Part shown: positions 1 through 9,310 of the stretch, one piece after another
Layout: each line of letters starts with the position of its first letter
Numbering within the stretch: the first letter of the stretch is position 1
NCBI RefSeq assembly: GCF_900128985.1
Contig: NZ_FQUC01000001.1
Location: forward strand, 620,001-684,000
DNA length: 64,000 bases
Direction: 5' to 3'
From: Indolivaga macrotermitis
GTDB lineage: Bacteria; Bacteroidota; Bacteroidia; Bacteroidales; Dysgonomonadaceae
Position numbers and translations under genes: made by a program
Notes under the pieces: generated by a model
What the model was told of the DNA's origin: nothing
Database searches by the model: none
Seen by the model: the letters and a program-made list of their open reading frames with translations, nothing else

Positions 1-1478
1 ATAAACTTGTCATTGGCTATTAATGTCTCGATAGCTTGAGGTGCGATGTATTTACCATTAGAAGTTTTAAACAGGTCTTTGATCCTTTCTTTCAGAACAA
101 TTGTATTTCCGTTGAGAATTTCACCGGCATCACCGGTTCTGAAAAATCCATCCTCGGTAAAGGCTTTGTCCGTTTCCTGAGGCTTTTTATAATATTCTTT
201 CATAACGGTACGTCCTTTTACAAGGATTTCGTTATTCTCGGGGTCTATCTTCACTTCCAGCCCCGGCATTACTGTTCCCACCGATGAGAGCATAAAGTTG
301 CGATCGGGGTAACATGTTACCGTAGCGGTGGTCTCGGTCAACCCGTATCCTATGATTAACGGGATATTCACTGATTGCAGAAATATATTAATTGTATCGG
401 ATAAAGGAGAACCGGCACAGGGGAATAGAACACCTTTTTCGATGCCGATAACCATTTTCAGTATGCGGAAAACAGTATTGTTATAGAAGAAGAATTTCAA
501 GCGGTTTCCTAATGGCGGCCTCAATCCGTGATTCTTATAATCGAGATTATGTATTCTACCTGTTTTTATAGAGTCAGTATATAGCCAGCGCATAATACCT
601 TTCGAACTGTCGATCTTTTCGTTTACACCCTGATATACTTTTTCCCAGAAACGTGGAACGCTACACATTACCGTCGGGCGTATTTGCTTGATCGATTTCT
701 GTATTTCTTTCGCATCGGTATTTATGGCGATGGTCATACCTTTATGTAAGGTATAATAAGTCCATGCTTTTTCGAATATATGTGCGAGAGGAAGGAAATT
801 CATCGACAGGTCTTTACTCGAAAGCTTTGGAAGGCGCTCGTCATGTATCCTGAATACTTCCATAAAAGAAGAGTGTAACAATACTACACCTTTAGGTTCG
901 CCGGTAGTACCCGATGTGTAAATAATGCAGGCAATATCGGTTTCGCGGATCGACTTTAGCCTGACAGATACTTTTACCATCGAGTCGGAATTCTCACCCG
1001 AAGCAATAAAATCATCAAAATAGATAGAGGTTGTATCTTCGGGGTGTTTTTTTACTTTCGGATCAAATATAATCAGCCTTTTGAGTACATCACTCTGCAT
1101 CTGTACCTTGTGCGCATTATTATATTGGAACTGCTCTCCTACAAATAATGTATGTATCTGGGCATCATTCACAATATATTCGACTTGCTGTGGTGAAGCG
1201 GTTGCATAGATAGGAACTGATACTGCCCTGTTTGCATATGCCCCGAATTCGGACAATAAATACTGATACATGTTTTGCGAATATATACCTATGTTTTCCT
1301 GGGTTTCAACGCCGGCCTCAGCCATAGCCCAAGCTGTCTTCATGATATATTCCGAAAAACGGTTCCATGAAATTGATAACCATTTATTCTGTACATTGTC
1401 TCTGTATTTCAATACAGTTCGCGATTTGTATTTGGTTGCACGCTTGTGTACCAGTTCTGCAAGGTGATAGTAACTCAT
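1..1478 (-). CDS. Long-chain fatty-acid--CoA ligase, AMP-forming (3' end beyond window)
   Basis: Activates long-chain fatty acids to acyl-CoA through an acyl-AMP intermediate, probably at the inner face of the cytoplasmic membrane. Reverse-strand translation from the ATG at 1478 is open for 492 codons to the window edge, so the C-terminal end of the adenylate-forming domain is missing. Visible motifs are the AMP-binding loop IIYTSGTTGEPKG, the GYGLTETTA motif that contacts the adenylate, and the TGD segment followed by KERIKDLFKTSNGKYIAP near the hinge to the C-terminal domain. The N-terminus (MSYYHLAELVHKRA) is typical of the Bacteroidetes FadD/FACL family. A -7-like box lies about 30 nt upstream of the start. 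The family call is safe; chain-length preference is not visible. Confidence 0.93.
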   Translation of the reverse strand, partial: MSYYHLAELVHKRATKYKSRTVLKYRDNVQNKWLSISWNRFSEYIMKTAWAMAEAGVETQENIGIYSQNMYQYLLSEFGAYANRAVSVPIYATASPQQVEYIVNDAQIHTLFVGEQFQYNNAHKVQMQSDVLKRLIIFDPKVKKHPEDTTSIYFDDFIASGENSDSMVKVSVRLKSIRETDIACIIYTSGTTGEPKGVVLLHSSFMEVFRIHDERLPKLSSKDLSMNFLPLAHIFEKAWTYYTLHKGMTIAINTDAKEIQKSIKQIRPTVMCSVPRFWEKVYQGVNEKIDSSKGIMRWLYTDSIKTGRIHNLDYKNHGLRPPLGNRLKFFFYNNTVFRILKMVIGIEKGVLFPCAGSPLSDTINIFLQSVNIPLIIGYGLTETTATVTCYPDRNFMLSSVGTVMPGLEVKIDPENNEILVKGRTVMKEYYKKPQETDKAFTEDGFFRTGDAGEILNGNTIVLKERIKDLFKTSNGKYIAPQAIETLIANDKF

Positions 1479-1506
1479 TTCTATTTTAACTTATGGTATC
1501 AGACAG

Positions 1507-1514
1507 TAAAGTTA
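1507..1514 (-). promoter_or_regulatory. Putative -7 box of the acyl-CoA ligase gene
   Basis: The minus strand reads TAACTTTA, one base off the Bacteroidetes -7 consensus TAnnTTTG, and predicts a leader of about 20 nt before the ATG at 1478. Similar A-ending boxes precede mraZ and the PlsC-like gene in this window. No clear -33 element was seen. Confidence 0.5.
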
Positions 1515-1602
1515 GGTTAATTAATCGTTAATTGGTGCTAAATGCTTGATTTTTATTATTGTCTACGCATTAATTGTTGTAGCAATATATATTGCTTATA
1601 CA

Positions 1603-1769
1603 CTGATAACGTGACAAAAACGTGACACTTGTGTCACCCATGTCACCTATTTATATGCTTTGTTATAAATGTTTTGTTTCTTGAAAAGTGACATTCGTTA
1701 TACATATAGTAATATATTATATATATATGAGTAGTTGTTTTCATTCTTCCTTTTATTGTATAGATAAAG
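1603..1769 (+). repeat. GTGACA-box intergenic module, copy A
   Basis: This AT-rich stretch holds several GTGACA/TGTCAC boxes, including the near-perfect palindrome GTGACACTTGTGTCAC at 1622-1637 and further boxes at 1611 and about 1688. It ends with TGTATAGATAAA at 1757-1768. The same arrangement recurs at 31541-31719 and 58815-58990, always in the same orientation and always in a long gene-free gap next to another repeat. No protein-coding potential is visible. The function is unknown; a protein-binding array or part of a mobile element are both possible. Confidence 0.7.
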
Positions 1770-1799
1770 TAAAAACAAATAGTTTACCTGAAGAAGTTT

Positions 1800-2494
1800 T
1801 GTTTTAAGGTTCGAGAGCAGTTTGTTGTTCTTTAAGGAGTGATTGTTTTTCAACACAGGATATCGTGAAGTTTATTTCACAGAGTTGAAAAAGATATATT
1901 CCGCTATTGTAGGGGCAGGGCTCTGCTCTGGCCGATAATAAGGGCTTTAACACAAAGCAGACGAAGAAGGCACTAAGTGCACTATCTTGTTTTTCAAGAC
2001 AACGGGTAAAGCAGCGCTTCCCCCCTACAAGGAATTCTTGTGTAAAGTCTTTGTCTCTTTGCGTTTTTGTGTTTAAAAGACTATCCGGTAAATCTCGAAA
2101 ATAAAACAGCAAAGTGCATTCGCTGCACCTTGCTGCAACAATTAGCAGGTTTTTAGACAAACTGCAGTCCAGAGTAGTGTTTAAGTGACAATTAAAAAGT
2201 AATAATGACTCGAATCGGTACAGTTTGCCCGTCCTGCTAGTGATAAATAGTTGGATGTATACGACGAAAACGAGGATATTAAAAAACATCCCGTTGTTTT
2301 GACATAATAATTTTTTTTGTTTAGTTAACGCCCTGTGATGGGTCTCTCTCTAATATTTCAGTACATAAAAACAAATCCAAATTGTTAAAATTTAGATTGT
2401 TATCAGAGTTTTTATGTGTGAAAATATTCTGCATAATTTGTGCGATATTTTGTATCTAAATAGGATACTTTTCTGTTTAGAGTTTGCAAATATA
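1800..2494 (-). repeat. Solo leader repeat, inverted copy of the element at 59074-59710
   Basis: Read on the minus strand, this region matches the leader upstream of the surface-type gene at 59728. It has a TATATTTG box (2487-2494), a TTTCACACATAA segment, a near-identical stretch of about 50 nt around 2350-2400, a short AG run (2343-2351), a CATCACAGGGCGTTAACT segment, a degenerate AACGCAAAGA-type tract (about 2054-2078), and a TGTAGGGG...CCCCTACA-bounded REP-like unit (1908-2029). An open frame of 161 codons (1804-2289) crosses it, but its similarity to the non-coding 5' part of the other copy argues against a real protein. No downstream gene follows on this strand, so it looks like a leader that has lost, or never had, its coding region. 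Confidence 0.7.
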
Positions 2495-2556
2495 GATATT
2501 CTTTTAGATTTAACAAAAATAACAAGCCCGCCGGCGACCCTCCTCTTATTTTATAT

Positions 2557-2564
2557 TACCTTTG
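2557..2564 (+). promoter_or_regulatory. -7 promoter box of the flippase gene
   Basis: TACCTTTG matches the Bacteroidetes -7 consensus TAnnTTTG exactly. It places transcription start near 2570 and a leader of about 36 nt before the ATG at 2607. It also rules out the upstream TTG at 2562, which lies inside the box. Confidence 0.65.
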
Positions 2565-2606
2565 CATCCTGAATTTTCGGGTCAAAGACCTATTTATCGC
2601 TTGATT

Positions 2607-4112
2607 ATGGCAGGAGGAGTAAAAAGTCTGGCAAAAGATACAGCCATTTACGGGCTAAGCAGTATTCTGGGTCGTTTCTTGAATTGGTGTCTGACACCAT
2701 TACATGTATATATTTTCACTAATACGGTAGAGTACGGTAAGGTTAGCTACATTTACGGATTTGTTGCCCTTTTTATGGTATTGCTGACGTATGGAATGGA
2801 GACGGGTTTCTTTCGTTTTATGAATAAAAAAGACGAAGATCCGGCTAAAGTGTATTCGTCTGTAATTACTTCTTTAGGAGTTACTTCTATTCTTTTTATC
2901 GGTTTATGTGCCTTGTTTCTGTCGCCCATTTCGGAATGGATGAAGTATACCGATCATCCCGAACATATCTTAATGATGGCTGTGACGGTAGCTATGGATG
3001 CCTTTATGGTGATTCCTTTCGCTTATCTGAGGTACAAAAAACGCCCTTTGCGCTTTGCCGGACTTAGGATAATATTCATATTTGCCAATATCTTTTTCAA
3101 CCTGTTCTTTCTGGTTGCATGCCCGTATATATATAAGTCATTTCCGGAAACGATCGACTGGTTTTATAATCCCGGTTATGGGATCGGTTATATATTTATA
3201 GCAAACTTGTTAGCTAATATAGTTTTGTTTGCCTTACTTATTCCTGATATGACAGGATTCAAATATCAGTTCGACGGAGCGCTTTTGAGGCGTATTTATA
3301 AATACTCTTTCCCGTTGCTGATATTAGGTATTGCCGGAGTTATAAATCAAACAGTAGCCCAGCTTGTTTATCCTCATATTTTCGAGAGTCCCGATGAGGC
3401 GTATAGCCAATTAGGGATATACAACGCCTGTCTGAAAATTACGGTTGTAATAACCATGTTCACACAGGCATTCAGGTATGCTTACGAGCCTTTTGTTTTT
3501 GCCAAGAATAACGATAATAAAGACACCCGACCCTATGCCGAGGCGATGAAATACTTTATCATTTTTGCACTTTTTGTTTTTCTTGGGGTTATGTTTTTTA
3601 TGGATATACTGAAATATATAGTCAGCAAGAATTATATGGTTGGTCTCTCCATTGTGCCCATAGCCATGATGGGGGAAATATTTTTCGGTATATATTTCAA
3701 TCTGTCTGTTTGGTATAAACTGATCGATAAAACTCAGTATGGCGCTACTTTTTCGGTGTTGGGCTGTGTTATTACTGTTCTTATAAATATTATATTTGTA
3801 CCCGTTTTCGGCTTTATAGCAAGTGCCTGGGCTACATTTGTCTGTAACTTGATTATAATGTCGATATCTTATTTTTACGGGCAAAAGTATTTCCCTATAA
3901 GATATGATTTAAAGACTATTGCATTATACTTCCTTTTAGCGGGTGTTTTGTATACATTGGGAGTATATGTCCCCATAGAGAATGAAGTCCTCAGATTGTC
4001 GTACAGGACTCTCTTACTGGGGGTGTTTTTCTTGGTTCTGGTGAAGAGAGATCTTCCGGTATCAGAAATACCATATATAAATAAGTTTTTTAAAACTAAT
4101 AAAAAGGTCTGA
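2607..4112 (+). CDS. Polysaccharide flippase (Wzx-like, MOP superfamily)
   Basis: Predicted inner-membrane transporter that flips lipid-linked oligosaccharide units for surface polysaccharide or lipopolysaccharide assembly. The 501-residue protein is hydrophobic throughout, with 12-14 likely membrane helices and the N-terminal pattern of the family (SLAKDTAIYGLSSILGRFLN, then a charged cytoplasmic loop near residue 75). The ATG at 2607 is preferred over the TTG at 2562 because a -7 box overlaps the latter. The stop codon lies inside a 15-nt palindrome repeated elsewhere in the window, so the extreme C-terminus (NKKV) may have been altered by insertion. No glycosyltransferases adjoin it; the nearest glycan cluster is at 49014-54493. 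The substrate cannot be predicted. Confidence 0.88.
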   Translation: MAGGVKSLAKDTAIYGLSSILGRFLNWCLTPLHVYIFTNTVEYGKVSYIYGFVALFMVLLTYGMETGFFRFMNKKDEDPAKVYSSVITSLGVTSILFIGLCALFLSPISEWMKYTDHPEHILMMAVTVAMDAFMVIPFAYLRYKKRPLRFAGLRIIFIFANIFFNLFFLVACPYIYKSFPETIDWFYNPGYGIGYIFIANLLANIVLFALLIPDMTGFKYQFDGALLRRIYKYSFPLLILGIAGVINQTVAQLVYPHIFESPDEAYSQLGIYNACLKITVVITMFTQAFRYAYEPFVFAKNNDNKDTRPYAEAMKYFIIFALFVFLGVMFFMDILKYIVSKNYMVGLSIVPIAMMGEIFFGIYFNLSVWYKLIDKTQYGATFSVLGCVITVLINIIFVPVFGFIASAWATFVCNLIIMSISYFYGQKYFPIRYDLKTIALYFLLAGVLYTLGVYVPIENEVLRLSYRTLLLGVFFLVLVKRDLPVSEIPYINKFFKTNKKV

Positions 4113-4118
4113 GACCTT
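4104..4118. repeat. 15-nt palindrome AAGGTCTGAGACCTT, copy 1
   Basis: A 7-bp inverted repeat around one central base. Copies at 33283-33297 and 54538-54552 each belong to a longer element of about 90 bp; here only the palindrome and a few flanking A/T bases are shared. The TGA stop of the upstream flippase gene (4110-4112) lies within it. Confidence 0.75.
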
Positions 4119-4170
4119 AAAAAAATAAAAGAAGAGGTTTTTGTTCCTCGATAAATTTAAAGTAGTGTAA

Positions 4171-6294
4171 ATGAAAAGAATTTTTTTATTATTCGGAGCT
4201 TTGCTGACGTTGTCTGCTATTCATGCCGATGAAGGTATGTGGCTTCTGAAAGAGCTTAATCGCCAGAGCGCTGCCCGCATGCAGGAGCTCGGCTTTACTT
4301 TCCCTATCGATAGTCTTTACAGCGAAAAAAACGCTTCGTTGAAGGATGCAGTTGTAATATTCGGCGGAGGTTGTACCGGAGTTGCCGTGTCTCAGGAAGG
4401 GTTGATCTTTACCAACCATCATTGCGGATACGATGCTATACAGAAGCACAGTTCGGTAGAACATGATTATCTGAAAGACGGATTTGTAAGCCAATCGAAA
4501 CAAGAAGAACTATATACAGAAGGTTTAACAGTTTCTTTTCTCCAAAAGACTGAAGATATAACTGAGGAAGTGACAGCCGGAGTAACAGATAATATGACGG
4601 AAGAGGAGAGAAATGTAATTATAGACTCTCTGTCGACCAAGGTTCTTGATGGATATAAGGACAGCGAATTTTTACAGGCGCGTATTGTCCCTTTTTATAC
4701 AGGTAATAAATATTATCTGGTAGTATATGAAATATTTAAAGATGTACGCATGGTATTTGCTCCGCCGTCATCGATCGGTAAATTCGGTGGTGATACCGAT
4801 AACTGGCAATGGCCACGCCATACAGGAGACTTCTCTGTATTTCGTGTATATGCTAACAAAGACAATCAGGCAGCTAACTACAGTGCCGATAATGTGCCTT
4901 ACAAACCGAAATATTCGGTACCGGTATCCGTCAAAGGATATAAGGATAAGGATTATGCGATGACTATAGGATATCCGGGAAGTACCGAGCGTTATCTTCC
5001 GTCGTGGGGTATCAAGCAAATGATGGAATCAGAAAATATTCCCCGTATCGAAGTCCGTACTATTAAACAGGATATCTGGCGTAAAGCGATGAATGCGGAT
5101 GATGCTGTACGTATCAAATACTCGGTAAAATTCAGCCGTAGTTCAAACTACTGGAAAAACTCTATGGGTATGAATCAGGCACTACGCCGCCTTCATGTTT
5201 TGGAGAACAAACAGGATTTAGAATCCCGCCTGGCAGACTGGATTGCGAAAAGCCCGTCGGCTCAGGAAAAATACGGGGAGGTACTGTCTAGTTTAGACAA
5301 TGCCTACACAAGTACAATGGAGCCTGTTAAGATAGCTACTTACTTTGGCGAAACATTCAATAACGGAATCGAACTGGTTCGTTTTGCAAATATCATTAAT
5401 GCTATAGACTTAAGTGATAAAGAATTGGCAGCAGCAGCGGTCAGGTCAAAAATGGTAGACTTATACAAAGACTACGAACCGGAACTGGATAGACAACTGA
5501 TGCCGGCATTACTTCGTTTTTATGCGGAAAAAGTACCTGCTGCTTATCTCCCTGATATTTATGAAATTATAGATAAGAAGTTCAAAGGTGATTATGAAAA
5601 ATATACCGATTGGGTATTTAAAAATACTAAACTGACTAGTTTGTCAAGTTTGGCTTCTCTTTTGGCTAATTCATCGAGGAAAGATATAGATAAAGACCCT
5701 GCGATTGCCTTGTCTAACTCAGTTGCCGATTGTAGATTGAAAATCCGTGAAGAGTTGCTTCCATATTATCCGACTATAGATAAAAATGCACGTAAATTTA
5801 TGGCAGCTCTTCAGGAAATGGAACCCGATAAGGCTTTCTCTCCTGATGCAAATTTCACACAGCGCTTAAGCTACGGATCGGTAGGAGGATACAATCCGGC
5901 AGATGCGGTCAGCTACGATTATTACTCAACTACACAGGGTGTGTTGGAAAAAGAAAATAAAGATGATCCGGAATTTGCTGTTCAGCAATATATACTCGAT
6001 AACCTGAAAGCCGCACAGTGGGGCGAATATGCCGACGAAGACGGAACAATGCATGTTGGTTTCCTTTCCAATAATGATATTACCGGAGGAAATTCGGGAA
6101 GCCCTGTATTTAACGGAAAGGCGGAGCTGATAGGTCTGGCTTTCGATGGGAACTGGGAAGCCTTGAGCGGTGATATTATTTTTGAGCCTAAATTGCAACG
6201 TACTATCAGTGTCGATATTCGTTATGTATTATATACAATAGATAAAATTATGGGTTGCCATCGTCTTATCGAAGAACTGAATATTCAGAAATAA
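4171..6294 (+). CDS. S46 family dipeptidyl-peptidase, DPP7-type
   Basis: Periplasmic serine exopeptidase that removes dipeptides from peptide N-termini, feeding amino-acid uptake. The 707-residue length is normal for S46. A Sec signal peptide ends near residue 19 (cleavage before DEGMW). The triad is visible: His84 in TNHHCGYD, Asp220 in RHTGDFS, Ser642 in GGNSGSPV. Eighteen residues after the serine is Gly660 (FDGNWEA). In the family, Gly here marks DPP7 (hydrophobic P1), while Arg marks the Asp/Glu-specific DPP11. The family and catalytic residues are seen directly; substrate class follows from family knowledge. The gene stands between the flippase (58 bp) and a terminator at 6343, probably as its own unit. 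Confidence 0.95.
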   Translation: MKRIFLLFGALLTLSAIHADEGMWLLKELNRQSAARMQELGFTFPIDSLYSEKNASLKDAVVIFGGGCTGVAVSQEGLIFTNHHCGYDAIQKHSSVEHDYLKDGFVSQSKQEELYTEGLTVSFLQKTEDITEEVTAGVTDNMTEEERNVIIDSLSTKVLDGYKDSEFLQARIVPFYTGNKYYLVVYEIFKDVRMVFAPPSSIGKFGGDTDNWQWPRHTGDFSVFRVYANKDNQAANYSADNVPYKPKYSVPVSVKGYKDKDYAMTIGYPGSTERYLPSWGIKQMMESENIPRIEVRTIKQDIWRKAMNADDAVRIKYSVKFSRSSNYWKNSMGMNQALRRLHVLENKQDLESRLADWIAKSPSAQEKYGEVLSSLDNAYTSTMEPVKIATYFGETFNNGIELVRFANIINAIDLSDKELAAAAVRSKMVDLYKDYEPELDRQLMPALLRFYAEKVPAAYLPDIYEIIDKKFKGDYEKYTDWVFKNTKLTSLSSLASLLANSSRKDIDKDPAIALSNSVADCRLKIREELLPYYPTIDKNARKFMAALQEMEPDKAFSPDANFTQRLSYGSVGGYNPADAVSYDYYSTTQGVLEKENKDDPEFAVQQYILDNLKAAQWGEYADEDGTMHVGFLSNNDITGGNSGSPVFNGKAELIGLAFDGNWEALSGDIIFEPKLQRTISVDIRYVLYTIDKIMGCHRLIEELNIQK

Positions 6295-6342
6295 GTTCTC
6301 CAGCCTTCTTATCTTATTAAATTGTAATATAAGAAATCTATA

Positions 6343-6377
6343 AAAAAAGCCTTGCCCTAAGACGGCGAGGCTTTTTT
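6343..6377 (+). terminator. Rho-independent terminator after the S46 peptidase
   Basis: The 14-bp stem AAAAAAGCCTTGCC pairs with GGCGAGGCTTTTTT (one G-T wobble) across a 7-nt loop and ends in a T run, 48 nt after the stop codon. Confidence 0.85.
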
Positions 6378-6499
6378 ATTTATGTCCAATACGGTTATTC
6401 ATCGGCTATATGGGGTAATTTGTCGATTGTTTTTGCGGAAGAGTCTAATGATTATAAACTTAGCGCATCCTAAATTTTATCCAAAAAAATAATTGACAA

Positions 6500-8413
6500 A
6501 TGAAACTAGAAAGATTCTTTTTATTTTTCATCGGCCTTATGACAATATTTGCTTTGTCATGTAGTAGCGATGACGATGAATCGGTAATTGATGGAGGTAC
6601 TGATGAGGAAGAAACCGTTGAGGAAGGAACCGAAAATAATGTGGACGAGAATTTTGTAACCAATTCTCAGGATACCACCTTTGTGAATGCTGTGACCATT
6701 GCTTTCTCCGGAACTACAGCTACAGTAGATAATCCATATGCCGAAGATGGGGTTTCGATCGTAACAGACGGAGCTGATGTGGTTGTTACTTCTACTAATA
6801 CGGTTACTGAAATCAACTATGTATTATCGGGATCTACGACTAATGGTTCGGTAAAGATATACAGTGACTATAAGTTCGGATTGGGATTCAATGGGGTTGA
6901 TATTATTAGCGGAGATGGGCCGGCATTGAATATCCAGTCGGGGAAAAAAGTAACCATAACCTTAGTAGGAGGTACTTCTAACCGTCTTATAGATGGAACC
7001 ACTTATACCGCTACTAGCAATGAAGATATGAAAGCGGCCTTTTTCAGCGAAGGACAATTGATCTTCGGAGGTGCCGGAAGTTTACAGGTTCAGGGACGCT
7101 ATAAGCATGGGATTTGCAGCGACGACTATATCCGGATAAACGGAGGTGTTGTGAAAGTTGCCGGCGCTGTAAAAGATGCTATTCATGCCAATGATTATAT
7201 CCGTATTGATGGAGGAACTGTCAATCTGGTATCAACAGGAGACGGCATGGAATGTGAGGAAGGGTATATCGAAATAAATGGTGGAGATATAAAGATCAGT
7301 ACTGTTGAAGGAGATGCAATAAAAACATCGTATTCGGGAACCGATACCTCAATTACCCCTTATATTACGGTAAATGGTGGTACATTTGATATTACAACTG
7401 TGGGAAAAGGATCGAAGGGCTTAAAAAGTAAAGGCGACATAACTATCGCAAAAGGCACATTGATATTTGTATCTAAAGGCGCTGCGTATTACGATACGGA
7501 TGATGCCGATATTTCGTCCGCATCCGCAATTAAAGCAGATGGAAACTTCCTGATGCAAGACGGAACGGTGACCATTACCAGTTCGGGTAGTGGAGGAAAA
7601 GGTATCAGTATAGACGGAACTATAACGATCGATAATGGTACCATAAATGTAACTACTACAGGCGATCAGTTTGTGTACGGATCAGACGATACAGCAGCCA
7701 AAGCAATCAAGAGCGATGGAGACTTAACAGTTAATAATGGTACAATAACGATTAAAACGACCAAAACGGAAGCTGAAGGGCTTGAAAGTAAAGCGACGTT
7801 GACTATAAATGGCGGAACTATAGAAATAGAAACTTATGACGATTGCATAAATGCATCGAACCATATAGCTATCAATGGAGGATCGATATATTGCTACAGT
7901 GAGACTAATGATGGTATCGACTCGAACGGAACATTGACTATTACAGGCGGAACGATTGTTTCGTCAGGAACAACGTCTCCCGAAGAAGGAATTGACTGCG
8001 ATAATAATACGTTTAAAATAACAGGTGGAACTGTGATTGGTTTTGGTGGAGCAACAAGTACACCCACATCGAGTGTTACTACGCAACGTTGTGTGATTTA
8101 CGGAGGAACCGGAACGGCTAACCAGTTGATTCATATCGCATCTTCAGATGGAACAGGAGTCTTAACCGTAAAAGTTCCACGTTCTTATAACAGCCAGATG
8201 GTAATGTTAGTTAGTTCTCCTGATCTGAAAGCAAGTACCTCATATACAATTTATACGGGAGGCAGTGTTTCAGGAGGGACTGATTTCCATGGACTGTACT
8301 CAGGCGAAACATATACAAAAGGAACTTCGGCTAATACCTTTACAACATCATCGATGGTTACTACTGTTGGTAATGTATCCTCAGGTGGAGGAATGGGTGG
8401 CGGAGGTCGCTGA
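6500..8413 (+). CDS. Carbohydrate-binding beta-helix lipoprotein (DUF4353 / Cthe_2159-like)
   Basis: Predicted outer-surface or periplasmic lipoprotein of 637 residues. The signal peptide ends in a lipobox (FALSC, Cys near residue 21), followed by an acidic linker. The rest is a regular array of short beta-strand repeats of the type [25 protein letters not shown], with many Asn-Gly-Gly and Thr-Ile turns. This matches the right-handed beta-helix of the carbohydrate-binding DUF4353 family, whose founding member binds cellulose and acidic sugars. The C-terminus is a glycine tail ([11 protein letters not shown]). It is monocistronic, with terminators on both sides. The binding target is not inferable; an adhesin or glycan-capture role is plausible. 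Confidence 0.85.
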   Translation: MKLERFFLFFIGLMTIFALSCSSDDDESVIDGGTDEEETVEEGTENNVDENFVTNSQDTTFVNAVTIAFSGTTATVDNPYAEDGVSIVTDGADVVVTSTNTVTEINYVLSGSTTNGSVKIYSDYKFGLGFNGVDIISGDGPALNIQSGKKVTITLVGGTSNRLIDGTTYTATSNEDMKAAFFSEGQLIFGGAGSLQVQGRYKHGICSDDYIRINGGVVKVAGAVKDAIHANDYIRIDGGTVNLVSTGDGMECEEGYIEINGGDIKISTVEGDAIKTSYSGTDTSITPYITVNGGTFDITTVGKGSKGLKSKGDITIAKGTLIFVSKGAAYYDTDDADISSASAIKADGNFLMQDGTVTITSSGSGGKGISIDGTITIDNGTINVTTTGDQFVYGSDDTAAKAIKSDGDLTVNNGTITIKTTKTEAEGLESKATLTINGGTIEIETYDDCINASNHIAINGGSIYCYSETNDGIDSNGTLTITGGTIVSSGTTSPEEGIDCDNNTFKITGGTVIGFGGATSTPTSSVTTQRCVIYGGTGTANQLIHIASSDGTGVLTVKVPRSYNSQMVMLVSSPDLKASTSYTIYTGGSVSGGTDFHGLYSGETYTKGTSANTFTTSSMVTTVGNVSSGGGMGGGGR

Positions 8414-8429
8414 TAAAATAAATAAAATG

Positions 8430-8463
8430 AAAAGGGAAGAAAAATATATTTTTCTTCCCTTTT
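8430..8463. terminator. Bidirectional terminator between the beta-helix lipoprotein and the ABC permease
   Basis: A perfect AAAAGGGAAGAAAAA/TTTTTCTTCCCTTTT hairpin with a very short loop lies 17 nt after the plus-strand stop and 18 nt past the minus-strand stop at 8481. It can serve both convergent genes. Confidence 0.85.
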
Positions 8464-8480
8464 TATTTTTCAGGATCAAC

Positions 8481-9308
8481 CTATGCTTTAGAGGGCTGAA
8501 TACCGGATATGCGGCATACTATTTTGCAAATAAAGAAAATAGCAATCAGGGTGAATATAATAAACGCGCCGGATGGTACATTTATGTAGGCTGATAAGAT
8601 AAGTCCTACAACACAACCGATCAATCCGAACAGGATGGACAGAAATATTATCTTAGAGTAATTAGCCGTATACAGATTTGCGGTCATCTGCGGAATGGTA
8701 AGTAAAGACATCAGTAGCACAACTCCCACAAGCCTGATAATAAGCACAATCGAAACCGCGATAAAGAACATCATAGTATACTCTATCAACTTTACAGGTA
8801 AATGCCTTGTTCTGGCAAAATCAGGATCGAATGAAGTATAAAGTATCTCTCTGTGGAAGAATGAGAAAACCAGACCGAGAATGATTGACAGGGCTACGAA
8901 CATATAGATATCCGTACGGGTAATGGTAAGAATATTTCCGAATAAGTAATCGGATAAGTTTGGTGCAAATCCGGCTTTCAGGTAGATACATATAATACCG
9001 ATAGCCATACCGAAAGACCAGAAGGCTCCGATAGCCGAATCTTCGCGTACGCCTTGTCTCGACGTGAACCACTGGATGCCAAACGCAGAGAAGATCGAAA
9101 ATATCATTGCCGCCAAAAAAGGATTAACTCCCAGATAGAAGCCGATACCCAGTCCTCCCAGAGATGCATGCGTTATTCCGCCACTAATGAAAACGAGGCG
9201 CTTCACAACGATGTACGTACCGATAATACCGCACACAATACTGGCGAAAATACTACCGATAAGAGCATTACTGAAAAAATCGTATTGAAAAAGTTCAAAA
9301 AAATTCAT
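8481..9308 (-). CDS. Metal ABC transporter permease (ZnuB/MntB-type, ABC-3 family)
   Basis: Membrane subunit of a zinc- or manganese-type importer, 275 residues with about 8 hydrophobic segments. The ABC-3 family signature appears near the N-terminus: VVKRLVFISGGITHASLGG, the region that meets the ATPase, followed by the GVNPFLAA segment. The binding protein and ATPase are not adjacent: the upstream gene on this strand is aroA, which ends 2 nt before this start, so the two are probably co-transcribed. Specificity for Zn, Mn or Fe cannot be read from the permease alone. Confidence 0.9.
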   Translation of the reverse strand: MNFFELFQYDFFSNALIGSIFASIVCGIIGTYIVVKRLVFISGGITHASLGGLGIGFYLGVNPFLAAMIFSIFSAFGIQWFTSRQGVREDSAIGAFWSFGMAIGIICIYLKAGFAPNLSDYLFGNILTITRTDIYMFVALSIILGLVFSFFHREILYTSFDPDFARTRHLPVKLIEYTMMFFIAVSIVLIIRLVGVVLLMSLLTIPQMTANLYTANYSKIIFLSILFGLIGCVVGLILSAYINVPSGAFIIFTLIAIFFICKIVCRISGIQPSKA

Positions 9309-9310
9309 TT

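Noticed and set aside
1804-2289. 161-codon open frame on the minus strand
   Set aside because: Its sequence aligns with the leader region upstream of the signal peptide at 59728 and crosses REP-like and CGCAAAGA repeats. It has many cysteines and no domain, so it is read as repeat DNA.
2562-2606. TTG start giving 15 extra residues to the flippase
   Set aside because: It overlaps a perfect TAnnTTTG promoter box, and the extra residues do not look like the family N-terminus.
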